Shown: positions 1-7,122 of the stretch, piece after piece
Position numbering within the stretch: the stretch's first letter is position 1
Layout: the number at the start of each line of letters is the position of its first letter
From: Williamsia sp. 1138
GTDB lineage: Bacteria; Actinomycetota; Actinomycetes; Mycobacteriales; Mycobacteriaceae
Length of the DNA: 64,000 bases
Direction: 5' to 3'
NCBI RefSeq assembly: GCF_002095435.2
Contig: NZ_MJEJ02000052.1
Coordinates: 186,001 to 250,000, forward strand
Program-made: the position numbers and the translations under genes
Notes under the pieces: generated by a model
Seen by the model: only the letters and a program-made list of their open reading frames with translations
What the model was told of the DNA's origin: nothing
The model's database searches: none

Positions 1-737
1 TGCGGCTGATGGGCCCGGGAGCGGTGGTGTTGATCTTTGCCGCAGCGGGTGCTGCCGGGTTCGCCACGACGGTGGGTGACGTGGGACGACTGATGGCCGC
101 TGCGATCGTCGGGTCGTTCGTGGGCATCGCGGCCTCGCTCGCACCCTGGGCGTGGGATGCGTTCCGAGGCGACGACGGGCACCGGATCGCCGAACGCGCG
201 GGTGTCCTTGTCGCTCTGCGCGGTGTCCTCGGTCGCCGTCTGCTCATGCGGTCGGCGCGCATCGTTGCTGCATGCGCGATCGCGGCCACCATCGCCGTGG
301 CCGCCGGCCTGCAACATCCGATGTGGGCTGCCATGGGAGCGCTCGCGAGCCTGCAGGGAATCGACTACCACGCCACCGTGCACCGTGGAGTGCAGCGGCT
401 ACTCGGAAATCTCGGCGGCGCTGCGGTGGCGATCGCCTTGCTGGCGCTACCGCTGGGTTACTGGGGTGCCGTGGCGCTCATCGTGGTGCTACAAGTGGCC
501 GCCGAGATCCTCGCCACCGTCAACTACGCACTGTGTTCTCTGGCAGTGACCCCGATGGCCCTGCTGCTCACCGGACTCGGCGCCGGCCTGACCGCCGACG
601 TCGCGGTCGACCGAGTGGCAGACACTGCGGTGGGGGTGGTGTGCGGCGTGGTGCTGGCAGCCTTGACGGTGGCCCATCACGAGTTCGCAGGCAGTGACCC
701 GATCCCCGTGGTGAGCAGCTCCGCGAGTTCGAGGTAG
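1..737 (+). CDS. FUSC-family integral membrane protein (C-terminal part, 5' end outside window)
   Basis: The reading frame is open from the window edge, and the first visible ATG at 9 is probably internal, so this is the C-terminal part of a larger protein. About 242 residues are visible. There are two blocks of hydrophobic helices separated by a cytoplasmic stretch, and the second block (about residues 80-225) has the FUSC/aromatic-acid-exporter pattern: an Arg pair before the helices, then an H-R-G-x-Q-R-x-x-G-N-x-x-G segment. FUSC proteins are inner-membrane transporters of aromatic acids, fusaric acid or related toxic compounds. The last 61 bp overlap the 3' end of the convergent TetR gene, which may be a genuine antisense overlap. 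The substrate cannot be told from sequence. Confidence 0.7.
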   Translation, partial: RLMGPGAVVLIFAAAGAAGFATTVGDVGRLMAAAIVGSFVGIAASLAPWAWDAFRGDDGHRIAERAGVLVALRGVLGRRLLMRSARIVAACAIAATIAVAAGLQHPMWAAMGALASLQGIDYHATVHRGVQRLLGNLGGAAVAIALLALPLGYWGAVALIVVLQVAAEILATVNYALCSLAVTPMALLLTGLGAGLTADVAVDRVADTAVGVVCGVVLAALTVAHHEFAGSDPIPVVSSSASSR

Positions 738-1279
738 GCCTGTGAATCGTCGAGTCCTACAGCTTCTTTGATGCCGCGCTGCTGAATGCGCACCATGACG
801 GAGGCGGCGACGTCGGCGACGAAAGCGGCGTGGACGTCCCGGACGTCACCGGCCGCAGCGCCCTCGATGATGAGATCGCGTACCCGCTCGGCCGCGGCCC
901 GGGTGTTGTGCTCGTACACATCTCGGGCAGGCGGGTAGGCGGCAAGATCATCCATGAACTGTTCGGACGCCGGGGCCAGTGCGGCCCCGACCGCCGTCAG
1001 ATACGCCGTGAGCCGGGCGCGGGTTCCGACTCCGGTGGCCACTGCGCCCTCGACTTCTGCGGTCGCGGCCCGAAAGAAGTGCACGGTGACCGCTTGGACG
1101 AGGTTTCCTTTGCTGCCCGCCAAGGTGTACAGCGTGGATTTCGAGCAACGCAACCGGGCGGCGATCTCGTCGAGGGTCAGGTGCGCGAACCCCTCGGACA
1201 GGAAAAGCCGGACGAGCGAGTCGAACAATTCGGCCCGGCGCGCGGTGGCATGAACTCCTGGGGCGGTGGTCGGGACCAT
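677..1279 (-). CDS. TetR/AcrR-family transcriptional regulator
   Basis: This is a 200-residue protein. Residues about 34-58 form the TetR helix-turn-helix (LTLDEIAARLRCSKSTLYTLAGSKGNL). The rest is helical, with a C-terminal TetR_C-like domain. The ATG at 1279 is chosen because the HTH then lies about 30 residues in, as usual for TetR. The frame stays open far upstream, but only as a shadow of the acyl-CoA dehydrogenase gene. It is transcribed divergently from that gene (start 1376), and the 96-bp gap contains two identical operator-like inverted repeats, so autorepression and control of the dehydrogenase are likely. The ligand is unknown; an acyl-CoA is a reasonable guess from the neighbour. 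Its 3' end overlaps the FUSC gene. Confidence 0.88.
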   Translation of the reverse strand: MVPTTAPGVHATARRAELFDSLVRLFLSEGFAHLTLDEIAARLRCSKSTLYTLAGSKGNLVQAVTVHFFRAATAEVEGAVATGVGTRARLTAYLTAVGAALAPASEQFMDDLAAYPPARDVYEHNTRAAAERVRDLIIEGAAAGDVRDVHAAFVADVAASVMVRIQQRGIKEAVGLDDSQAYLELAELLTTGIGSLPANS

Positions 1280-1287
1280 GGCTTGAT

Positions 1288-1345
1288 AGTACTGCTTGAC
1301 GACGTCCAGTACTGTTATGAGTACTGAAGCTCGCGTGCCAGTACT
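1288..1345. promoter_or_regulatory. Twin operator: two AGTACTG-N12-CAGTACT inverted repeats
   Basis: Two copies of AGTACTG-N12-CAGTACT lie at 1288-1313 and 1320-1345. The half-sites are identical and the second copy starts exactly 32 bp after the first, about three helical turns. The spacers differ in sequence, so only the half-sites are conserved, as expected for bound operators. They fill the divergent gap between the TetR gene and the acyl-CoA dehydrogenase. Assignment to this TetR is inferred from position. Confidence 0.8.
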
Positions 1346-1375
1346 GTCGCGCGAGGACGACCAAGGGAGATCGCG

Positions 1376-2515
1376 ATGTCCGTCAACCGGCTGCTGCCCA
1401 CCGAAGAGGCCCGTGACCTGGTGCAATTGGCGAGTGATGTCGCCGACAAGACCTTGAGGCCCATAGTCGACGAATACGAGAAGGGCGAGAAGTACCCGGA
1501 CGAGGCTTTCACAGTGCTGGGTCAGACGGGGCTGCTGAGCCTCCCGTATCCCGAGGAGTGGGGCGGTGGCGGTCAGCCGTATGAGGTGTACCTGCAGGTC
1601 CTCGAAGAGCTCGCCGCGCGCTGGGCCGCAGTCGCCGTGGCGGTCAGTGTGCACAGCCTCTCGTGCCATCCGCTGATGATGTTCGGTACCGAGGAGCAGA
1701 AGCAGCGCTGGCTTCCGGAGATGCTCGGAGGCGAGAAGATCGGTGCGTACAGCCTGTCGGAACCGCAGGCCGGTTCCGATGCCGCGGCGCTGAACTGCAA
1801 AGCCGAGGCCACAGGCGGCGGTTACCGGGTGACCGGGGCCAAGGCCTGGATCACCCACGGTGGTGTCGCAGATTTCTACAACCTCTTCGCGCGCACTGGT
1901 GAAGGGTCAAAAGGCATCTCGTGTTTCCTGGTTCCCGGCGACACCGAAGGTCTGACCTTCGGCAAGCCCGAAGAGAAGATGGGCTTGGCCGCGGTCCCGA
2001 CGACCTCCGCGCACTACGACGGCGCGTTCGTGCCCGAGGAGCGTCGTATCGGCACAGATGGTCAGGGACTGCAGATCGCGTTCAGCGCGCTCGATTCCGG
2101 GCGCCTGGGCATCGCAGCGGTGGCGGTCGGAATCGCGCAGGCCGCCCTCGATGACGCGGTGGCCTACGCCAAGGAGCGAAAGACGTTCGGCAAGAAGATC
2201 ATCGATCACCAGGGTCTGGGATTCCTGCTGGCGGACATGGCCGCTGCCGTCGACTCGGCGCGGGCGACGTACCTCGACGCCGCGCGACGCCGTGATGCCG
2301 GCCTGCCGTACTCCCGCAATGCGTCGGTGGCGAAACTGGTCGCGACCGACGCCGCGATGAAGGTCACCACCGACGCGGTCCAGGTCTTCGGTGGCTATGG
2401 CTACACCAAGGACTTCCGGGTCGAGCGGCTCATGCGCGAAGCGAAGATCACCCAGATCTTCGAAGGCACCAACCAGATTCAGCGGCTCGTGATCAGTCGG
2501 TCGCTCGCGGGCTGA
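1376..2515 (+). CDS. Acyl-CoA dehydrogenase
   Basis: This 379-residue protein has the usual length for the FAD-dependent acyl-CoA dehydrogenase family, which oxidises acyl-CoA to 2-enoyl-CoA. The sequence shows the N-terminal helical domain, the mid-domain flavin-binding segments (YSLSEPQAGSDAAAL, then the AKAWITHGG strand) and the C-terminal signature RLMREAKITQIFEGTNQIQRL with catalytic Glu363. The start follows an AGGGAGATCGCG stretch. The gene stands alone behind the TetR operator pair. The substrate (short-chain, branched-chain or other) cannot be fixed from motifs. It may be de-repressed during growth on fatty or branched acids. Confidence 0.92.
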   Translation: MSVNRLLPTEEARDLVQLASDVADKTLRPIVDEYEKGEKYPDEAFTVLGQTGLLSLPYPEEWGGGGQPYEVYLQVLEELAARWAAVAVAVSVHSLSCHPLMMFGTEEQKQRWLPEMLGGEKIGAYSLSEPQAGSDAAALNCKAEATGGGYRVTGAKAWITHGGVADFYNLFARTGEGSKGISCFLVPGDTEGLTFGKPEEKMGLAAVPTTSAHYDGAFVPEERRIGTDGQGLQIAFSALDSGRLGIAAVAVGIAQAALDDAVAYAKERKTFGKKIIDHQGLGFLLADMAAAVDSARATYLDAARRRDAGLPYSRNASVAKLVATDAAMKVTTDAVQVFGGYGYTKDFRVERLMREAKITQIFEGTNQIQRLVISRSLAG

Positions 2516-2596
2516 CGGCGCGCGCTCGATAAAATCATCGTGGGTCTTGGTCGCCCGATCGGAATGGCGATGCGCGGCGACGACGTTGGTCGAGAC

Positions 2597-3514
2597 ATGA
2601 CTCTCGGAGTGGCTCTCAGCACGCCTGGTGACGGAAACGCAGTCGACGGGGTCGTCGCACTGGCACGCGAGGCGGTCAGCGCCGGTCTGATCTCCGCTTG
2701 GCTCGGGCAGCGATTCGACTACGATGCGATCACCCTGGCCGGGATCATCGGGCGTGAGATCCCCGAACTGCGGGTGGGGACGTCGGCAGTCCCGATCTTC
2801 GCCAGACATCCGTCGCTGGTGATCGGCCAGGCTCAAACAGTCCAGGCCGCCACGCACGGACGGTTTCAGCTGGGCCTGGCGTTGGGGAGCTCACTGACCG
2901 AGCGCGCTTTCGGGGTCCCGTTCTCGCGGCCGGTCGCCCTGTTGCGCGAATTCCTCACCTCCGCGCGCGCTCTGGTCACGACCGGGACCGCCGACCATCA
3001 CGGCGAATTGCTGACTGTCGCACCACCCTTTCCCGCAGTGGTTCCCGGCGCCGGCACGGACCTGCCCATACTTGTCGCGGCCATGGGGCCCAAGGCGTTG
3101 GCGGTAAGCGGCGAGCTTGCCGACGGAATCCTGCCGTTCCTGGCCGGCCCCGCAACACTCGAGCGCCACATCGTTCCTGTGGTCAACGCGGCTGCAGAGG
3201 CGGCCGGGCGACCGCCGGTGCGGATCATCGCATTCGTTGCGGCAGTGGTGACCGGCGACGTCGAGGCGGGGCGCGAGTCGGCGCGCGCCGCGATGGGGTT
3301 GTACAACACCATCCCCTCGTACCGGCGGGTGATCGAACTCGAGGGAGCACGCGAAGCCGCCGACCTCGCGCTCGTCGGGTCCGCGGCGCACGTTCGTGCC
3401 GGTGTCAAGCGCTATTTCGACGCGGGTGCCACCGAGGTGGTGCTGACGCAGACCGATCTTCTCGGGATCGGCGTACAACGCGACACCTGGAATGCTCTGG
3501 GCGACCTACGTTGA
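2597..3514 (+). CDS. LLM-class F420-dependent oxidoreductase
   Basis: This is a luciferase-like monooxygenase-fold protein of about 305 residues. The start MTLGVALS, then GLISAWLGQRFDYDAITLAGIIGREIPELRVGTSAVPIFARHP and an ATHGRFQLGLALGSS segment, are typical of the F420-dependent flavin-like oxidoreductases of mycobacteria and relatives. The ATG at 2597 is preferred because it begins directly with the first beta strand. A GTG at 2540 and ATGs at 2564 and 2570 are in frame upstream, so the N-terminus is uncertain. The gene follows the acyl-CoA dehydrogenase in the same direction after about 80 bp and could be co-transcribed. The substrate is unknown. Confidence 0.85.
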   Translation: MTLGVALSTPGDGNAVDGVVALAREAVSAGLISAWLGQRFDYDAITLAGIIGREIPELRVGTSAVPIFARHPSLVIGQAQTVQAATHGRFQLGLALGSSLTERAFGVPFSRPVALLREFLTSARALVTTGTADHHGELLTVAPPFPAVVPGAGTDLPILVAAMGPKALAVSGELADGILPFLAGPATLERHIVPVVNAAAEAAGRPPVRIIAFVAAVVTGDVEAGRESARAAMGLYNTIPSYRRVIELEGAREAADLALVGSAAHVRAGVKRYFDAGATEVVLTQTDLLGIGVQRDTWNALGDLR

Positions 3515-3547
3515 CGCTGGTCATTTGCCACGGTTCATGCACGCCCT

Positions 3548-3563
3548 CGACAACATGTTGTCG
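3548..3563. promoter_or_regulatory. Perfect 16-bp palindrome CGACAACATGTTGTCG
   Basis: A perfect dyad lies in the 118-bp gap between the convergent LLM oxidoreductase and ROK kinase genes. It has no loop, so it resembles a protein-binding site more than a terminator. No start codon with a plausible gene follows it. It is not a LexA box, because the GAAC-N4-GTTC core is absent. Confidence 0.45.
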
Positions 3564-3632
3564 CGCAAGCATTTCCGCAGGAGGAATCCCTACTCTGCGC
3601 CCATCGGTGAAGGCGTGCCGGCCTGATCCGGG

Positions 3633-4574
3633 TCAGGGTTGTAGGCCCACCAGATCACGCCGGTACACCAGGGCGGCCGCGCCGGTGAGCGGCGCGGTCT
3701 CCGGTAGTCCGGCGTCGACGACGTGCACTCGCGAAACATACTCCAGTGGGTGACTGCTGACGACCTGTGCGATCATCGGGACCAGATCTGTTGCAACTCG
3801 GGAGAATCCGCCGCCGATGGCCACCACGTCGGTCTCGACCAACGCGCAGGCGCTGCAGATCGCCTGCCCGACGGCCTCGGACACCCGGACGACGGCGCGG
3901 CGTGCGATCGGATCACCGTTCCGATAGGACCGGGCGAGGTCTTCGCCGGTGTGCCCGCTCCACCCCTGCGTATTCGCCCAGGCCACGGTGTGTGGGCCGG
4001 AGGCAACGGATTCGAGAGTGGTTCGGCTGCCGATGCTGAGTTCGCCCGTGAAGCCGGATATCTGGATCTGGCCGATGTGCCCGGAATTGCCTGCAAGGAC
4101 CCGGCCGCCCGAGATGAAGCCGCCGCCGATTCCGGTGGAGATCACCATCCCCAACAAGTTGCTGGTTCCGGCTGCGTTACCCAGCCAATGTGCGGCCAGT
4201 ACGATGGCCACACCGTCGCGATGGAAATGAACGGGTTTGTCGCCCAGAGTGTCTCGGACGCGCTCGGAGACAAGGGTCCGCAAGGGGTAATCGCGCCACT
4301 GCGGGATGTTGATGGGCGACAGTGTGCCCGCCCGTTCATCGATCGGCCCGGCAGCGGCGATTCCGGCACCGATGATCGTGGCGTTCGAGGGGGCGTGGCT
4401 CAGCGCGTGGTCGACCACCGCCAGGACGGCGGCGTCCAGGTCTGCGGGCGACGAGTCACCGCCCGTCGGCGCCCGGCTCCGAGAAGCGTCGAGCACCACC
4501 CCGTCCGGGTCGACCAGCGCGGCTTCCACTTTCGTGCCACCGAGGTCGAGCGCCAACACCAGTTCATTCGCCAC
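3633..4574 (-). CDS. ROK-family sugar kinase-like protein
   Basis: This 313-residue protein has the N-terminal phosphate-1 motif LALDLGGTKVEAALVD, the STGIGGGFISGGRVLAGNSGHIGQ block and the adenosine motif VVAIGGGFSR of the ROK (repressor/ORF/kinase) family, which phosphorylates glucose, fructose, N-acetylglucosamine or N-acetylmannosamine. It lacks an N-terminal HTH, so it is a kinase-type rather than a repressor-type ROK. The usual Cys-rich zinc motif after the GH dipeptide (CxCGxxGCLE) is replaced here by ISGFTGELSIGSRTTLES, with no cysteines. A catalytic-base candidate Asp is present in FHRDGVAIVLAA, though the usual NDANAA context is altered. The sugar specificity is not assignable. Confidence 0.82.
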   Translation of the reverse strand: MANELVLALDLGGTKVEAALVDPDGVVLDASRSRAPTGGDSSPADLDAAVLAVVDHALSHAPSNATIIGAGIAAAGPIDERAGTLSPINIPQWRDYPLRTLVSERVRDTLGDKPVHFHRDGVAIVLAAHWLGNAAGTSNLLGMVISTGIGGGFISGGRVLAGNSGHIGQIQISGFTGELSIGSRTTLESVASGPHTVAWANTQGWSGHTGEDLARSYRNGDPIARRAVVRVSEAVGQAICSACALVETDVVAIGGGFSRVATDLVPMIAQVVSSHPLEYVSRVHVVDAGLPETAPLTGAAALVYRRDLVGLQP

Positions 4575-4612
4575 CGCTCCAGCGTAGTGGCCCCATCTCC
4601 ATCACCTCCCAC

Positions 4613-4678
4613 AAACGCTCCACCTTTACAAAGCCGCTCCACAAATATGTGGAGCGGCTTTGTATTTGTGGAGCGTCT
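4613..4678. repeat. Nested palindrome, left copy flanking the AbiEi-like gene
   Basis: This 66-bp element uses the word CGCTCCAC twice in one orientation and its complement GTGGAGCG twice in the other, giving an inner hairpin (CCGCTCCACA/TGTGGAGCGG) nested in an outer one. It is nearly identical to the element at 5735-5800. It lies between the divergent starts of the ROK kinase and the AbiEi-like gene, so it is not simply a terminator. Confidence 0.85.
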
Positions 4679-4728
4679 GATGGTTGTCCACAGTAGGCAA
4701 GCTATCCACAGCCATCGATCTGGACGGC

Positions 4729-5724
4729 ATGGATGCGGCAGGTGGGCGGAGGTGGTGCTCCAGGATCGGACAGGTGGGGGAACACGAACTGACACCGGAC
4801 GGGCTCATTCTGCGCCGCAACGCGCGTACGGCAGGCCTGAGCGACCACTCGCTCCAGGCAGCAACTCGGCACGGCACGCTGGAGAGGGTCTACTGGGGGA
4901 TGTATCTGCCGAGTGGGTCGGCCGGAGAACTGCTGACTCGTGAACAGCGGCAACACCGGTACCGATACAAGGTTCTCGGAGCAGTCGACGCGGGGCGTGG
5001 CGACAAAGCGGTCAGCCATTGGTCGGCGGCAGCGCTGTGGGGAATGCCGATGTTGGGAGGTGATCTCGAGCGGGTGCATTTCACCGCCAACCGGGCCGGC
5101 GGTGGTCGCGATCGCACTCGTGCCTGCACCCTTCATGCAACGCCCTGGCAGCCGGATGAGGTCATCGAACTGCCCGGACTCCTGGTGACGACACCGGCGC
5201 GGACGGCGGTCGACATCAGTCGCGCCGGCACCTTCGAGCAGGGAGTCTGCGCGTGCGACGCCGCGCTGCGTATGGGAGCGACGCGTCTCGAACTGGAGAC
5301 CATCGTCGCTCGGGCCGGTCGACGAAAAGGCATCGGCACTGCACGACGAGCGGTGGCATTCGCCGATGTCGCAGCGGAGAGCATCGGTGAATCTTGGTCG
5401 CGCGCATTGATGTCCGCCATGGGTGATATCCCGGTACCCGAGCTGCAACCGGAGATCCATGACTCGGACGGTGTCTTCGCGGCGCGAACCGACTTTCGTA
5501 TCAAGGGCACACTGTTGGGAGAATTCGATTGGTACGACAAGTACATCCGCTACCTTAAGCCGGGTGAATCGCCTGCCGATGCGGTCTACCGGGAGAAACG
5601 ACGCGAGGAGCGTCTGAACGAACTGGGGTTCACCGTCGCTCGGTGGGGCTGGGACGATCTGATGAACCCCGACCGATTGCGCCGGATCCTTCGCAACGGC
5701 CTGCGCAGAACGGGATACGCCTAG
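4729..5724 (+). CDS. AbiEi-like antitoxin-domain protein with DUF559/VSR-like nuclease fold
   Basis: The protein has about 331 residues from this ATG; a TTG at 4684 is in frame upstream. The N-terminal part (EHELTPDGLILRRNARTAGLSDHSLQAATRHGTLERVYWGMYLP) has the winged-helix layout of AbiEi-type antitoxin domains. The middle contains the family phrases SHWSAAALWGMP and TTPARTAVDISR. The C-terminal about 90 residues resemble the DUF559/VSR-like PD-(D/E)XK fold: TDFRI, GEFDWYDKY and YREKRREERLNELGFTVARWGWDDL. The putative Asp, Glu and Lys catalytic positions are kept. There is no separate toxin next to it. It is bracketed by two near-identical nested palindromes. The function is unknown; autoregulation through the palindromes or a mobile defence-like unit are both possible. 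Confidence 0.72.
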   Translation: MDAAGGRRWCSRIGQVGEHELTPDGLILRRNARTAGLSDHSLQAATRHGTLERVYWGMYLPSGSAGELLTREQRQHRYRYKVLGAVDAGRGDKAVSHWSAAALWGMPMLGGDLERVHFTANRAGGGRDRTRACTLHATPWQPDEVIELPGLLVTTPARTAVDISRAGTFEQGVCACDAALRMGATRLELETIVARAGRRKGIGTARRAVAFADVAAESIGESWSRALMSAMGDIPVPELQPEIHDSDGVFAARTDFRIKGTLLGEFDWYDKYIRYLKPGESPADAVYREKRREERLNELGFTVARWGWDDLMNPDRLRRILRNGLRRTGYA

Positions 5725-5734
5725 GCCCACCCGT

Positions 5735-5800
5735 AAACGCTCCACAAATACAAAGGCGCTCCACATATTTGTGGAGCGCCTTCGTATTTGTGGAGCGTTT
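5735..5800. repeat. Nested palindrome, right copy flanking the AbiEi-like gene
   Basis: This 66-bp element has the same architecture and nearly the same bases as 4613-4678. The outer arms are AAACGCTCCACAAATAC and its complement, with an inner GCGCTCCACA/TGTGGAGCGC-type hairpin. It sits between the convergent AbiEi-like gene and the thiolase gene, where it could also end transcription from both sides. Confidence 0.85.
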
Positions 5801-5814
5801 GGGAGGGCGGGGGG

Positions 5815-7032
5815 TTACAGCCGTTCGATGATGGTGGCGTTGGCGAGACCGCCTGCCTCACACATCGTCTGCAGACCGTAGCGTCCGCCGGTCTGTTCCA
5901 GCGCGTTGACCAGGGTGGTCATGATGCGGGCTCCGCTGGCCCCGAGTGGGTGGCCCAGTGCGATGGCGCCGCCGTTGACGTTGGTCTTGCTCAGGTCTGC
6001 GCCGGTGTCCTTGGCCCAGGCCAGCACGACCGGCGAAAAGGCCTCGTTGACCTCGAACAGGTCGATGTCGGAGATCGACAAACCGGCTCGGGCGAGCACT
6101 TTCTGGGTCGCCGGGATGACGCCGGTCAGCATGTAGATCGGGTCGGAGCCCACGACGGAGAAGCTGTGCAAGCGGGCGAGCGGCCTGAGGCCGAGTTCCT
6201 TCGCCTTGGCGCTGCTCATGATCAGGACCGCGGCACTGCCGTCGGACAGTGGACTCGAGTTCGCTGCGGTGATCCGCCAGTCGATCTGTGGGAACCGCTC
6301 CTTCATCGCCGGGTTGTAGAAGGCCGGCTTGAGGGTGGCTAGCTTTTCGATGGTCCCGCCCGGACGGATCATCTCGTCGGAGGTCAGACCCGCGAGCGGC
6401 ACGATCTCGTTGTCGAACCGGCCCGCCTTGGTCGCCGCTGTCGCCTTGTCATGGCTCGAGATGGCGAACTCGTCGAGTTCGGTACGGGAGAATCCCCAGT
6501 CGGCTGCGATCAGCTCGGCGCTGTACCCCTGTGGGATGAAGCCCTCGGGATAGCGCTGCAGCAGCGCCTCGCCGAACGGGTTGGAGCCCGGACGGACATC
6601 CGACATCATCGGAACCCGGCTCATCGATTCGACGCCGGCAGCGATCACCACGTCCTGGACACCGGACATCACGGCCTGCGCGGCGAAGGAAATCGCCTGC
6701 TGGCTCGATCCACACTGACGATTCACCGTGGTCGCCGGCACCGACTCGGGGAAACCCGCGGCCAGTACCGCATTGCGGCTGATGTTCTGACCCTGCTCAT
6801 CGGCCTGGGTGACGTTGCCGGTGATGACATCGTCGACCAGAGCGGGATCGATGCCCGTCTGCTCCACCAGGGCCTTCAGGCTGTGCGCCAGCATGTCCAC
6901 CGAATGGACACCATTGAGACCACCGGCACCCACTATCTGTCCAGCTCCGCCTTCGGCTGCGTGTCCCGCTTTGCCCTTGCCGATCGGCGTGCGTACCGCA
7001 CCGACGATGACCGCGTCGACTATTTGACTCAT
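5815..7032 (-). CDS. Thiolase (acetyl-CoA C-acyltransferase)
   Basis: This 405-residue thiolase has the nucleophilic Cys motif NRQCGSSQQA (about Cys107), the GHPLGASGAR His motif and the C-terminal CEAGGLANA Cys motif. It cleaves 3-ketoacyl-CoA or condenses acyl-CoAs. The ATG at 7032 is preceded by AGGAGG at 5 nt spacing, which favours it over the GTG one codon upstream. The N-terminal region carries a Gly/Ala-rich insert (AAEGGAGQIVGAGG, about residues 25-38) between RTPIGK and the usual G-V-H segment. A TCTGA-N6-TCAGA dyad just upstream may control it. Its role in beta-oxidation is inferred. Confidence 0.93.
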   Translation of the reverse strand: MSQIVDAVIVGAVRTPIGKGKAGHAAEGGAGQIVGAGGLNGVHSVDMLAHSLKALVEQTGIDPALVDDVITGNVTQADEQGQNISRNAVLAAGFPESVPATTVNRQCGSSQQAISFAAQAVMSGVQDVVIAAGVESMSRVPMMSDVRPGSNPFGEALLQRYPEGFIPQGYSAELIAADWGFSRTELDEFAISSHDKATAATKAGRFDNEIVPLAGLTSDEMIRPGGTIEKLATLKPAFYNPAMKERFPQIDWRITAANSSPLSDGSAAVLIMSSAKAKELGLRPLARLHSFSVVGSDPIYMLTGVIPATQKVLARAGLSISDIDLFEVNEAFSPVVLAWAKDTGADLSKTNVNGGAIALGHPLGASGARIMTTLVNALEQTGGRYGLQTMCEAGGLANATIIERL

Positions 7033-7057
7033 CACTGCCTCCTGTTGGCTGACTATG

Positions 7058-7073
7058 TCTGATAAAAGTCAGA
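7058..7073. promoter_or_regulatory. Operator-like dyad TCTGA-N6-TCAGA upstream of thiolase
   Basis: A 5-bp inverted repeat around an AT-rich TAAAAG core lies 26-41 bp upstream of the thiolase start, in the divergent gap before the MBL hydrolase. The position fits a TetR-type or promoter-overlapping operator. It is short, so the assignment is tentative. Confidence 0.35.
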
Positions 7074-7122
7074 TATACGCCGAGTTATTCCTGGTGTCCA
7101 GACGCCAGAGGAAAGATCGGCG

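Noticed and set aside
3548-3563. LexA/SOS box
   Set aside because: The palindrome lacks GAAC-N4-GTTC, and neither flanking gene is a damage-response gene.
3511-3753. Small open frame between the LLM oxidoreductase and ROK genes
   Set aside because: It overlaps the ROK gene on the other strand, has no family features and has no ribosome site at its start.
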